A stretch of 64,000 bases of DNA, from the NCBI RefSeq assembly GCF_019375475.1, contig NZ_JAHXGQ010000005.1, positions 372,001 to 436,000 on the forward strand, given 5' to 3'. The position numbers and the translations under genes were made by a program. Each line of letters opens with the position of its first letter. The first letter of the stretch is position 1. Under the pieces are notes generated by a model that saw only the letters and a program-made list of their open reading frames with translations, did no database searches and was not told the DNA's origin. Below, piece by piece: positions 44,837 through 51,798 of this stretch. Origin of the DNA: Saccharothrix obliqua. GTDB taxonomy: Bacteria > Actinomycetota > Actinomycetes > Mycobacteriales > Pseudonocardiaceae.

Positions 44837-45559
44837 GTGAGGCCACGGGTGCTGGTAGTCGACGACGAGGTGGGCGTGCGGCGCGCGCTGGAGCGCGGCC
44901 TGTCCGCGGAGGGCATGGAGGTGGTCACCGCCGCCGACGGCCCCAACGCCCTGCGGGTGGCGTTGACCGGCGCGTTCGACGTGGTCCTGCTGGACATCAT
45001 GCTGCCCGGCCTGAGCGGCTACCGGGTGCTCCAGCGGATGCGCGCGGAAGGCGTGCGCACGCCCGTGCTGATGGTGTCCGCGAAGGACGGCGAGGTGGAC
45101 CAGGCCGACGGCCTCGACCTCGGCGCGGACGGCTACCTGGTGAAGCCGTTCAGCTTCGTGGTGCTGGTCGCGCAGGTCCGGGCGCTGCTGCGGCGCAACC
45201 AGGCCGACCTGGCGCGGCGCAAGCTCAAGCTCGGCGAGCTGGTCGTGGACCGGGCGGTGCGCGAGGTCAGCTGGGCGGGCGAGCCGGTGAGCCTGTCGCC
45301 GCGCGAGTACGCCGTGCTGGACGTGCTGGCGGGCCGAGCCGGTTCCGTGGTGACGAAGGACGAGCTGCTGCGCACCGTGTGGGGCGACGAGCAGGCCGCC
45401 ACCCGCAACGCCGTCGAGGTGTACGTCGGGTACCTGCGGCGCAAGCTGGAGGCCATGGGCGCGGGCGAGGTGGTGCGCACCGTGCGCGGCCACGGCTACC
45501 TGGCGTCCACCCCCGACCTGGACGCGGCCCTGGACTCCGCCGCCGCCCGCCGCAGGTGA
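44837..45559 (+). CDS. OmpR-family response regulator
   Basis: A 240-residue regulator, GTG 44837 with GAGGAG close upstream. The receiver domain has the acidic pair in VLVVDDEVG (residues 5-13), the phospho-acceptor Asp in VVLLDIMLPGLSG and the switch Lys in GYLVKPFSF. The winged-helix output domain contains LSPREYAVLDVLAGRAG and EVYVGYLRRKLE with VRTVRGHGYL. The stop overlaps the sensor kinase start by 4 bases. Direct repeats upstream suggest autoregulation and control of the divergent operon. Confidence 0.93.
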   Translation: MRPRVLVVDDEVGVRRALERGLSAEGMEVVTAADGPNALRVALTGAFDVVLLDIMLPGLSGYRVLQRMRAEGVRTPVLMVSAKDGEVDQADGLDLGADGYLVKPFSFVVLVAQVRALLRRNQADLARRKLKLGELVVDRAVREVSWAGEPVSLSPREYAVLDVLAGRAGSVVTKDELLRTVWGDEQAATRNAVEVYVGYLRRKLEAMGAGEVVRTVRGHGYLASTPDLDAALDSAAARRR

Positions 45560-46824
45560 ACCCGCGCCGCTGGTGGCTGCACCGCACCCTGCGGTTCCGG
45601 ATCACGGTGGTGGCGACCGGCGTGGCCCTGCTGTGCCTGCTCGCGCTGACCCTGCTCGCGCCGAGCCTGATCGGGATGGTGCAGATCAGCGCCACCGACG
45701 CCGAGCTGGAGCGGACCGCCGCCGTGCGCGTGCTGGACACCGCGGGCGAACCGCTGGACGGTGGTCCGCGACCCGACCTCACGCCGCAGGAGATCCGGCA
45801 GCTCAAGGCGGGGGAGAAGGTGCTGCGGGTGGAGGGCGAGAGCGCCCACCGCTGGCACGGGCGCGTCGTGTTCGCGCCGGACGGGACGCCGCGGCTGCAC
45901 GTCGCGGGTGACACCCTGGTCGGCTACGGCAAGGCCAACGAGCTGGGCACCAGGTGGTTGGCCGTGGCGGCGGTGCTGGTCGCGGGCCTGGTGGGCACCG
46001 CGACGTGGCTCGCCGTCCGGTCGTCGCTGCGGCCGGTGGAGCGGATGCGGATCGCCGCCGGTGAGCTGCCGCGCGGCAGGCGGCTGCCCGTGCCGCCGAC
46101 CCGGGACGAGTTGCAGGCCCTCGCCGAGGCGTTGAACGCCCTGCTCGCCCGGCGGGACGAGGCCACCGAGCGGCTGCGCCGGTTCACCGGCGACGCCGCG
46201 CACGAGCTGCGCTCGCCGGTGACGTCCGTGCGCGCGCAGGCCGAGGTCGCCGTGGCGCACCCCGACCCGGACTTCTCCATCGAGGTGCTGGAGTCCGTGG
46301 TGGAGGAGTCCGAGCGGCTGTCGAACCTGGTGGACGCCCTGCTCCTGCTGGCCCGCGCGGACACCGGCGAGCTGCCCCGCGCCGAACCGGTCGACCTGGT
46401 GCTTCAGGCGCAGGCCGCGACCGAGCGGCTGCCCGCGAGCGACCTGCTGGTGTCCGTGCACGCGCCGATGACGGCGTGCCTGATCCAGGCCGCCAAGTCC
46501 GAGGTCGAGCTGGTGCTGGACAACCTCATCCGCAACGCGAGCCGGTACGCGCGGACGTTCATCCGGATCTCGGTGCTGCCCGCGCCCGGCGAGGTGCGGC
46601 TGGTCGTCGACGACGACGGCCACGGCATCCCGCCCGAGCACCGGGAGCGGGTGTTCGACCGGTTCTACCGGGTCGAGTCCGACCGGGGCCGCGCGACCGG
46701 CGGGTTCGGGCTCGGGTTGGCGCTGGTGGCGCACCTGGTGCTGCGGCGGCGCGGCACGGTGCGCGCGCTGGAGTCGCCGGAGGGCGGCGCGCGCCTGGAG
46801 GTTCGCTGGCCCGCCTACCGGTGA
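45556..46824 (+). CDS. Sensor histidine kinase
   Basis: A 422-residue kinase, GTG 45556. Helix 1 is at about residues 14-37 and helix 2 at about 134-154, enclosing an extracytoplasmic sensor of roughly 95 residues with no recognised fold. A HAMP-like linker follows (VRSSLRPVERMRIAAGEL). The dimerisation domain has the H-box FTGDAAHELRSPVTSVRAQ with the phosphorylated His. The ATPase has N-box LDNLIRNASRYA, G1 VDDDGHGIP, F-box DRFYRVE and G2 GGFGLGLALV. The cognate regulator is encoded by the overlapping upstream gene. Confidence 0.93.
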   Translation: MNPRRWWLHRTLRFRITVVATGVALLCLLALTLLAPSLIGMVQISATDAELERTAAVRVLDTAGEPLDGGPRPDLTPQEIRQLKAGEKVLRVEGESAHRWHGRVVFAPDGTPRLHVAGDTLVGYGKANELGTRWLAVAAVLVAGLVGTATWLAVRSSLRPVERMRIAAGELPRGRRLPVPPTRDELQALAEALNALLARRDEATERLRRFTGDAAHELRSPVTSVRAQAEVAVAHPDPDFSIEVLESVVEESERLSNLVDALLLLARADTGELPRAEPVDLVLQAQAATERLPASDLLVSVHAPMTACLIQAAKSEVELVLDNLIRNASRYARTFIRISVLPAPGEVRLVVDDDGHGIPPEHRERVFDRFYRVESDRGRATGGFGLGLALVAHLVLRRRGTVRALESPEGGARLEVRWPAYR

Positions 46825-46840
46825 TGGGAGGATCAGCGCC

Positions 46841-47671
46841 GTGCCCGAGCTTCGAGCGACCACGCTGGTCGACGCGCCGTTGCGCACGGTCGCCGCGGCG
46901 TTGCTGGACGCCCGGCTGCTGGCCGCGTCCACCCGCGGCCTGGGCGTGCGGATCGCGAGCGGCGACCCGGTGCTGTACGCGGGCGCGCGGCTCGCGGGCG
47001 CGGTCGGTCCGGTCGCCGGGACGCTGCTGGTGACCAGGGCGGACACCACGGGCGTGTCGGCGGAGCTGGTGGACGGCCCGCTGCCGAGGTTCGTGCTGGC
47101 CACCGACCTGCTGCACACCGGTGGCGGCACGCTGGTGGTCGACTCCGTCGAGTGGACCAGCCCGGGAGGGCCGTTCGGGCGGCTGGCGGACGTGATCGTG
47201 GGGCGCGGCCTGGCGCTGAAGGTGCTCCAGGCGCGGGCCGAGGCGGTGTCCGCGCGGAGCAGGCGGTTGGTCGGCGCGCGGGTGGTCGTGGGCGCGGCGG
47301 TCGTCCGGGACGGCCTGCTGCTGGCCCAGCAGCGCGCCTACCCGGCGGACCACGCCGGTCGGTGGGAGCTGCCGGGCGGGCGCGTCGAGCCGGGTGAGGA
47401 CGACCGCGCGGCCGTGGTCCGGGAGTGCGCCGAGGAGCTGGGCGTGACCGTCGCGGTGACCGACCCGCTCGGCCCCGACGTGCCGCTGCGGGAGGACCTG
47501 CTGCTGCGGGTGTACCGGGCGGAGCTGACCGCCGGCGAGCCGCGGGCGTTGGACCACCAGGCGGTCCGCTGGGTCGCGCCGGCCGAGCTGGGCGGCCTGG
47601 ACTGGCTGCCCGCCGACCGCGTCCTGCTGCCCGCCCTGCACGCGGAGCTGGAGCGGGAACCCGAGGGCTGA
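46841..47671 (+). CDS. SRPBCC-NUDIX fusion protein
   Basis: A 276-residue protein from GTG 46841, with GGGAGG upstream. Residues about 1-135 look like an SRPBCC (START-like) ligand-binding domain: ATTLVDAPLRTVAAALLDA, LVVDSVEWTSPGGPFGRLADVIV and a C-terminal long helix. Residues about 140-276 are a NUDIX domain with VGAAVVRDGLLLAQQRAYP, the box GGRVEPGEDDRAAVVRECAEELGV and the MutT-type ending WVAPAELGGLDWLPADRVLL. The NUDIX half resembles MutT2/CTP pyrophosphohydrolases, and Rv1160 (mutT2) occupies a similar map position in mycobacteria. The added SRPBCC half is unusual and could bind a hydrophobic ligand or act as a regulator. Confidence 0.78.
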   Translation: MPELRATTLVDAPLRTVAAALLDARLLAASTRGLGVRIASGDPVLYAGARLAGAVGPVAGTLLVTRADTTGVSAELVDGPLPRFVLATDLLHTGGGTLVVDSVEWTSPGGPFGRLADVIVGRGLALKVLQARAEAVSARSRRLVGARVVVGAAVVRDGLLLAQQRAYPADHAGRWELPGGRVEPGEDDRAAVVRECAEELGVTVAVTDPLGPDVPLREDLLLRVYRAELTAGEPRALDHQAVRWVAPAELGGLDWLPADRVLLPALHAELEREPEG

Positions 47672-47850
47672 GGGCCTGCCGCTCCCCGACGCCGGGTGTC
47701 CGCCCCCGCCGCCCGCGGCTGCCCGCCGGGCTCGCCACACCGGAGGGGCACCGCCGCCCGCTGCTCGCGGCTGCCCGCCGCGCGCCCGGCCCGGCCGAGG
47801 GTGCCTGTCCGCCGGACCGACGTGCCCTGGTCGCCGCGCCCGGCGGCGAA

Positions 47851-47889
47851 CCCGGCCCGACCCCCGCCGCCGATGAGGGTCGGGCCGGG
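47851..47889. terminator. Bidirectional terminator between the NUDIX fusion and trpS
   Basis: Perfect 13-bp arms CCCGGCCCGACCC (47851-47863) and GGGTCGGGCCGGG (47877-47889) with a 13-base loop lie 5 bases before the trpS stop on the opposite strand. The preceding 180 bases (47672-47850) hold no gene. Confidence 0.7.
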
Positions 47890-47893
47890 GCCT

Positions 47894-48859
47894 TCAGCCC
47901 AGGCCGGACATCCGCAGGGCCGCGTCGAGGCGGTGGCGACAGCGCTCGCGAGTGCGCTCGGCACCGTGCGCGCGCACCCGGTCCAGCTCGGCCGGGTCGT
48001 CCAGCAGCGACTGCGTCCGCTCCCGCACCCCGCGCAGCTCCTCGATCACGGCCTCCGCCGTGGCCTCCTTCAGCTCCGCGTAGTCCTTCACCGTGGCGAC
48101 CAGGTCCTCGGGGGTCTTCCCCGTGCACGCGGCGAGGATCTCCAGCAGGTTGGCCACCCCCGGCTGGGTGTCCGGCGCGTACCGCACAACCCCCTGGTCG
48201 TCGGTCACGGCCCGCCGGATCTTCCGGCGCACCAGGTCCGGCGGGTCGAGCACGAACACCGTGCCCGCCGAGTCCTTCGCGGTCTTCGCCATCTTCCGGG
48301 TCGGGTCCGCCAAATCGCGGACCCGGGCGGCGGTGGGCGGGACCACCGACTTCGGCATCACGAACACCTCGCCGTACGTCCCGTTGAACCGCCGGGCCAG
48401 CACGCGGGCCAGCTCGACGTGCTGCGCCTGGTCGTCACCCACCGGCACCTCGTGCGCGCCCTGGAGCAGGATGTCCGCCGCCATCAGCACCGGGTAGGTG
48501 AGCAGGCTCAACCGGACCGACGAGCGGCCGGCCGACTTCTCCTTGAACTGGATCATCCGCGCGGCCTCGCCGTACGTGCAGGTGCACTCCAGCACCCAGG
48601 TCAGCGCGCCCAGCTCGCGGACCAGGTCGGACTGGACGGAGACGGACCGCGGGTCGACGCCCGCGGCGATCAGCACCGCGAGTTGTTCCCTGGTCAACGA
48701 GCGCAATCGCGCCGGGTTGTGGGACGTGGTCATCGCGTGCAGGTCGCTGATGAAGTACACGTCCTCGTCGGTGCCCTCGGCCGCCCACCGGCGGATCGCG
48801 CCGAGGTAGTTGCCCAGTTGGACCTGGCCGGAGGGGGTGATGGCGGACAACCTGATCAT
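47894..48859 (-). CDS. trpS: Tryptophanyl-tRNA synthetase, probably the auxiliary attenuated type
   Basis: A 321-residue class I synthetase that charges tRNA-Trp. The ATG-binding HIGH-type motif is TPSGQVQLGNYLGA (residues 8-21); DLHAMTT, VGDDQAQHVELAR and VFVMPKSVVP follow. The KMSKS loop reads KMAKTAK (about residues 198-204), a departure from the usual KMSKS. Upstream on the same strand are a leader peptide with tandem Trp codons and a terminator hairpin. Streptomyces encodes an auxiliary, indolmycin-resistant TrpRS that is controlled by just such ribosome-mediated attenuation. Equating this gene with that one is inference; whether a second trpS exists cannot be seen here. A GGGAG ribosome site precedes ATG 48859. 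Confidence 0.88.
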   Translation of the reverse strand: MIRLSAITPSGQVQLGNYLGAIRRWAAEGTDEDVYFISDLHAMTTSHNPARLRSLTREQLAVLIAAGVDPRSVSVQSDLVRELGALTWVLECTCTYGEAARMIQFKEKSAGRSSVRLSLLTYPVLMAADILLQGAHEVPVGDDQAQHVELARVLARRFNGTYGEVFVMPKSVVPPTAARVRDLADPTRKMAKTAKDSAGTVFVLDPPDLVRRKIRRAVTDDQGVVRYAPDTQPGVANLLEILAACTGKTPEDLVATVKDYAELKEATAEAVIEELRGVRERTQSLLDDPAELDRVRAHGAERTRERCRHRLDAALRMSGLG

Positions 48860-48909
48860 GGTGGCTCCCTTTCGAGGTGCGCCCGCCCGACCAGCCCCCG
48901 GATACGCGA

Positions 48910-48932
48910 AGGCCGCCCGGAGCGGGCGGCCT
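48910..48932 (-). terminator. trpS attenuator terminator
   Basis: A perfect 10-bp stem, AGGCCGCCCG / CGGGCGGCCT with loop of three bases, lies between the leader peptide and trpS. Its first arm can alternatively pair with CGGCGGCC just after the leader stop codon (about 48956-48966), forming an antiterminator. A second hairpin TGCGTT/AACGCA sits between them. The three mutually exclusive structures are what attenuation needs. Confidence 0.75.
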
Positions 48933-48966
48933 GCGTTTCGTCAACGCACAGTTCTCACGGCCGCCG

Positions 48967-49002
48967 CTAGGCGGACCACCAGAACGGGTAAAGAGTGCGC
49001 AT
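48967..49002 (-). CDS. trp leader peptide MRTLYPFWWSA
   Basis: An 11-codon frame from ATG 49002 to TAG 48967-48969 encodes MRTLYPFWWSA with two adjacent Trp codons (TGG TGG) three codons before the stop. It begins 7 bases after a -10 hexamer TATGAT (49015-49010), so its mRNA is probably leaderless; an in-frame ATG at 49014 would sit within the promoter. Ribosome stalling at TGG TGG when charged tRNA-Trp is scarce would free the antiterminator. Confidence 0.8.
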   Translation of the reverse strand: MRTLYPFWWSA

Positions 49003-49009
49003 AGCCGCG

Positions 49010-49038
49010 ATCATAGCGTGTTTTACCCGTGTGTCGCA
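49010..49038 (-). promoter_or_regulatory. Promoter of the trpS leader transcript
   Basis: On the minus strand TATGAT (49015-49010) is preceded at 17 bases by TGCGAC (49038-49033). The implied start of transcription falls on the leader ATG at 49002. Confidence 0.55.
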
Positions 49039-49054
49039 GGTCTACATTTCCTCT

Positions 49055-49354
49055 ATGTACATCGTGCTGCTGGAGTACATCAAGCCGCTGGACGAAGTCG
49101 ACTACGCCTTGCCGGAGCACGTGGACTGGCTGAACAAGCAGTACGAAGCCGGTTACTTCCTCGCCTCCGGGCGGCAGGTGCCCAGGGTCGGCGGTGTGAT
49201 CATCGCCCGCCCGATGGCGCGCGGGAAGCTGGACGCCCTGCTCGCGACCGACCCCTTCGCGGTGCAGAAGCTGGTCCGTCACCGGGTGGTGGAGTTCCAG
49301 GCCACCAAGACCGCCCCGGAACTGGCCAAGGTCAACGAAGCCGTGTTGGCCTGA
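49055..49354 (+). CDS. YciI family protein
   Basis: A 99-residue YCII-fold protein, ATG 49055; the frame is open upstream but overlaps the divergent trpS promoter. Family features are the hydrophobic first strand YIVLLEYIKPLDEVD, HVDWLNKQYEAGYFLASGRQVPRVGGVIIARP in pieces with the conserved His-Asp pair and Gly region, and DPFAVQKLVRHRVVEF. The fold is shared with YciI from Haemophilus, a proposed enzyme of unknown substrate. It is expressed divergently from the trpS leader. Confidence 0.88.
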   Translation: MYIVLLEYIKPLDEVDYALPEHVDWLNKQYEAGYFLASGRQVPRVGGVIIARPMARGKLDALLATDPFAVQKLVRHRVVEFQATKTAPELAKVNEAVLA

Positions 49355-49586
49355 ACAAGTCGGGCAACCCCCGGACAACCCACAATCGGACAACGGTGTC
49401 GACCCCCACCCGGGTGATCCGGGTGAACCGGGTTCGCGCGGATTCCCGCGTGGCTCCGCGAGCCGCCCGCCGCTTTCTTGATCGCCTTCCGGCGTGTTTT
49501 CCGCACTCCGCCACCGGACGGCTTTCCGCCGTACTGCGGTGAACGACGGCCCCCTCTTCATCCGCTGCGGTCGACCCGTGCGCGCA

Positions 49587-49614
49587 CACGGGGTGAGGTT
49601 GACCTCACCCCGTG
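49587..49614. promoter_or_regulatory. 28-bp perfect palindrome upstream of typA
   Basis: Arms CACGGGGTGAGGT (49587-49599) and ACCTCACCCCGTG (49602-49614) flank the dinucleotide TG. With almost no loop it suits a protein-binding operator better than a terminator. It sits about 30 bases before the candidate -10 of typA. The rest of the gap 49355-49586 shows no gene. Confidence 0.55.
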
Positions 49615-49643
49615 CACGTGTGTGGTAATGGCGGTCGGCCCGG

Positions 49644-49649
49644 TAGGCT
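49644..49649 (+). promoter_or_regulatory. -10 element for the typA leader transcript
   Basis: TAGGCT matches the actinobacterial -10 TANNNT and lies 5 bases before the ATG of the short leader frame, implying a leaderless start. No clear -35. Confidence 0.5.
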
Positions 49650-49654
49650 GTCCG

Positions 49655-49711
49655 ATGGCTGCGCGCGATCTCAACTCCCGGCGCCTGCCCATCCTCGACG
49701 AACAGCTCTAG
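49655..49711 (+). CDS. 18-residue leader peptide upstream of typA
   Basis: ATG 49655 opens MAARDLNSRRLPILDEQL and stops at TAG 49709-49711. That stop overlaps the ribosome site TAGGAG of typA, whose GTG is 9 bases further on. A terminating ribosome would therefore sit on the typA initiation region, giving translational coupling or control. No homologue is recognised, and the frame could be fortuitous. Confidence 0.45.
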   Translation: MAARDLNSRRLPILDEQL

Positions 49712-49720
49712 GAGTTCCGC

Positions 49721-51622
49721 GTGCCCACGGCCACCGCGTCGATCAAGGAAACGCAGGTCCGCCACGACCTGCGCAACGTCGCGATCGTCGCGCACGTTGA
49801 CCACGGCAAGACCACTCTCGTCGACGCCATGCTGCGCCAGTCAGGCGCCTTCTCCGAACGCGCCGAACCCGTTGACCGGGTGATGGACTCCGGCGAGCTG
49901 GAGCGCGAGAAGGGCATCACGATCCTCGCCAAGAACACCGCCGTCCGCCGGCACACGCCGGACGGCGTGGTGACCATCAACGTGGTGGACACCCCCGGCC
50001 ACGCCGACTTCGGCGGCGAGGTGGAGCGCGGCCTGTCGATGGTGGACGGCGTCGTGCTGCTCGTCGACGCCTCCGAGGGCCCGCTGCCGCAGACCCGGTT
50101 CGTGCTGCGCAAGACGCTGGCCGCGGGCCTGCCGGTGATCCTGGTGGTGAACAAGGTCGACCGCCCCGACGCCCGGATCTCCGAGGTCGTGGACGAGGCG
50201 CACGACCTGCTGCTGGACCTGGCCACCGAGGTCGGCGCGGACGACTCCGTGCTGGACCTGCCGGTCGTCTACGCCTCGGCCCGCGCCGGTCGCGCCTCGC
50301 TGACCCAGCCCGCGGACGGCGACCTGCCCGCCGAGGAGAACCTCGACCCGCTGTTCGAGGTCCTGCTCAACCACATCCCCGCGCCGACCGGCGACGCCGA
50401 CGCGCCGCTGCGCGCGCTGGTGACGAACCTCGACGCGTCCACCTTCCTCGGCCGCATCGCGCTGTGCCGGATCGCCGCGGGCCGCATCCGCAAGGGCGAG
50501 ACGGTCGCCTGGTGCCGCGAGGACGGCTCGGTGCACAAGGTGCGCATCACCGAGCTGCTGATCACCGAGGCGCTGGAGCGCGTGCCCGCCGAGGAGGCGC
50601 ACGCGGGCGACCTGGTCGCCATCGCGGGCATCCCGGAGATCACCATCGGCGACACGCTGGCCGACGTGGACAACCCGGAGCCGCTGCCCCGGATCACCGT
50701 CGACGAGCCCGCCATCTCGATGACCATCGGCGTCAACACCTCGCCGCTGGCGGGTCGCGGCGGCGGCACGAAGCTCACCGCCCGCCTGGTCAAGGCCCGC
50801 CTGGACTCGGAGCTGGTCGGCAACGTGTCGGTGCGCGTGCTGCCCACCGAGCGCCCCGACACCTGGGAGGTGCAGGGCCGCGGTGAGCTGGCGCTGGCCA
50901 TCCTGGTCGAGCAGATGCGCCGCGAGGGCTTCGAGCTGACCGTGGGCAAGCCGCAGGTGGTGACGAAGACCGTCGACGGCAAGGTGCACGAGCCGTTCGA
51001 GCGGCTGACCATCGACGCGCCCGAGGAGCACCTGGGCTCGATCACCCAGCTCCTGGCGAACCGCAAGGGCCGGATGGAGAACATGTCCGGCCACGGCTCC
51101 GGCCGGATCAAGCTGGACTACGTCGTGCCGTCGCGCGGCCTGATCGGCTTCCGCACGGAGTTCCTCACCGAGACGCGCGGCACGGGCATCGCGAACGCCG
51201 TCGCCGAGGGCTACGGCCCGTGGGCGGGCGAGATCCGCACCAGGCACAACGGCTCGCTGGTCGCCGACCGGGCGGGTTCGGTCACCGCGTACGCGATGAT
51301 CCAGCTCGCGGACCGCGGCACGTTCTTCGTGGAGCCGGGCGCGGACAGCTACGAGGGCATGGTCGTCGGGGAGAACCCGCGTGCCGAGGACCTCGACGTG
51401 AACGTCTGCCGCGAGAAGAAGCTGACGAACATGCGCACGTCGACCGCCGACGTGATGGAGACGCTGGCCCGCCCGCGCAAGCTGTCGCTGGAGGAGGCGC
51501 TGGAGTTCTGCGCCGCCGACGAGTGCGTGGAGGTCGCGCCCGAGGTCGTCCGGGTCCGCAAGGTGACCCTGGACGCCAACCAGCGCGGGCGCGAGCGCAA
51601 CCGCGCCAAGCTGCGCGGCTGA
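49721..51622 (+). CDS. typA: Ribosome-associated translational GTPase TypA/BipA
   Basis: A 633-residue GTPase, GTG 49721 after AGGAG. G1 is [14 protein letters not shown] (about residues 25-38), G2 [14 protein letters not shown]3 [16 protein letters not shown]4 [11 protein letters not shown], followed by domain II, the two EF-G-like domains and the TypA-specific C-terminal domain ([23 protein letters not shown] in pieces, [22 protein letters not shown]). BipA assists 50S assembly and growth under stress. Length and motifs are complete; homologue of Rv1165. Confidence 0.96.
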   Translation: MPTATASIKETQVRHDLRNVAIVAHVDHGKTTLVDAMLRQSGAFSERAEPVDRVMDSGELEREKGITILAKNTAVRRHTPDGVVTINVVDTPGHADFGGEVERGLSMVDGVVLLVDASEGPLPQTRFVLRKTLAAGLPVILVVNKVDRPDARISEVVDEAHDLLLDLATEVGADDSVLDLPVVYASARAGRASLTQPADGDLPAEENLDPLFEVLLNHIPAPTGDADAPLRALVTNLDASTFLGRIALCRIAAGRIRKGETVAWCREDGSVHKVRITELLITEALERVPAEEAHAGDLVAIAGIPEITIGDTLADVDNPEPLPRITVDEPAISMTIGVNTSPLAGRGGGTKLTARLVKARLDSELVGNVSVRVLPTERPDTWEVQGRGELALAILVEQMRREGFELTVGKPQVVTKTVDGKVHEPFERLTIDAPEEHLGSITQLLANRKGRMENMSGHGSGRIKLDYVVPSRGLIGFRTEFLTETRGTGIANAVAEGYGPWAGEIRTRHNGSLVADRAGSVTAYAMIQLADRGTFFVEPGADSYEGMVVGENPRAEDLDVNVCREKKLTNMRTSTADVMETLARPRKLSLEEALEFCAADECVEVAPEVVRVRKVTLDANQRGRERNRAKLRG

Positions 51623-51635
51623 CGCCCCGGACCAC

Positions 51636-51676
51636 CGCGAACGCCCCCCGCCGCCCGCCGGCGGGGGGCGTTCGCG
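51636..51676 (+). terminator. Terminator after typA
   Basis: A 17-bp perfect stem, CGCGAACGCCCCCCGCC (51636-51652) and GGCGGGGGGCGTTCGCG (51660-51676), with a 7-base loop, begins 14 bases after the stop. Confidence 0.88.
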
Positions 51677-51798
51677 TGCCATCACCCGATCGTGCGGATC
51701 GCCACAGCGGCCAACCGGGGCGCGGCCGGGCCCGTCCCAGGTACGTGAAGCCTGGGGTCCCCGGTAACCTGCCCGAACCGTCTGGCACCCTCGTGCGC

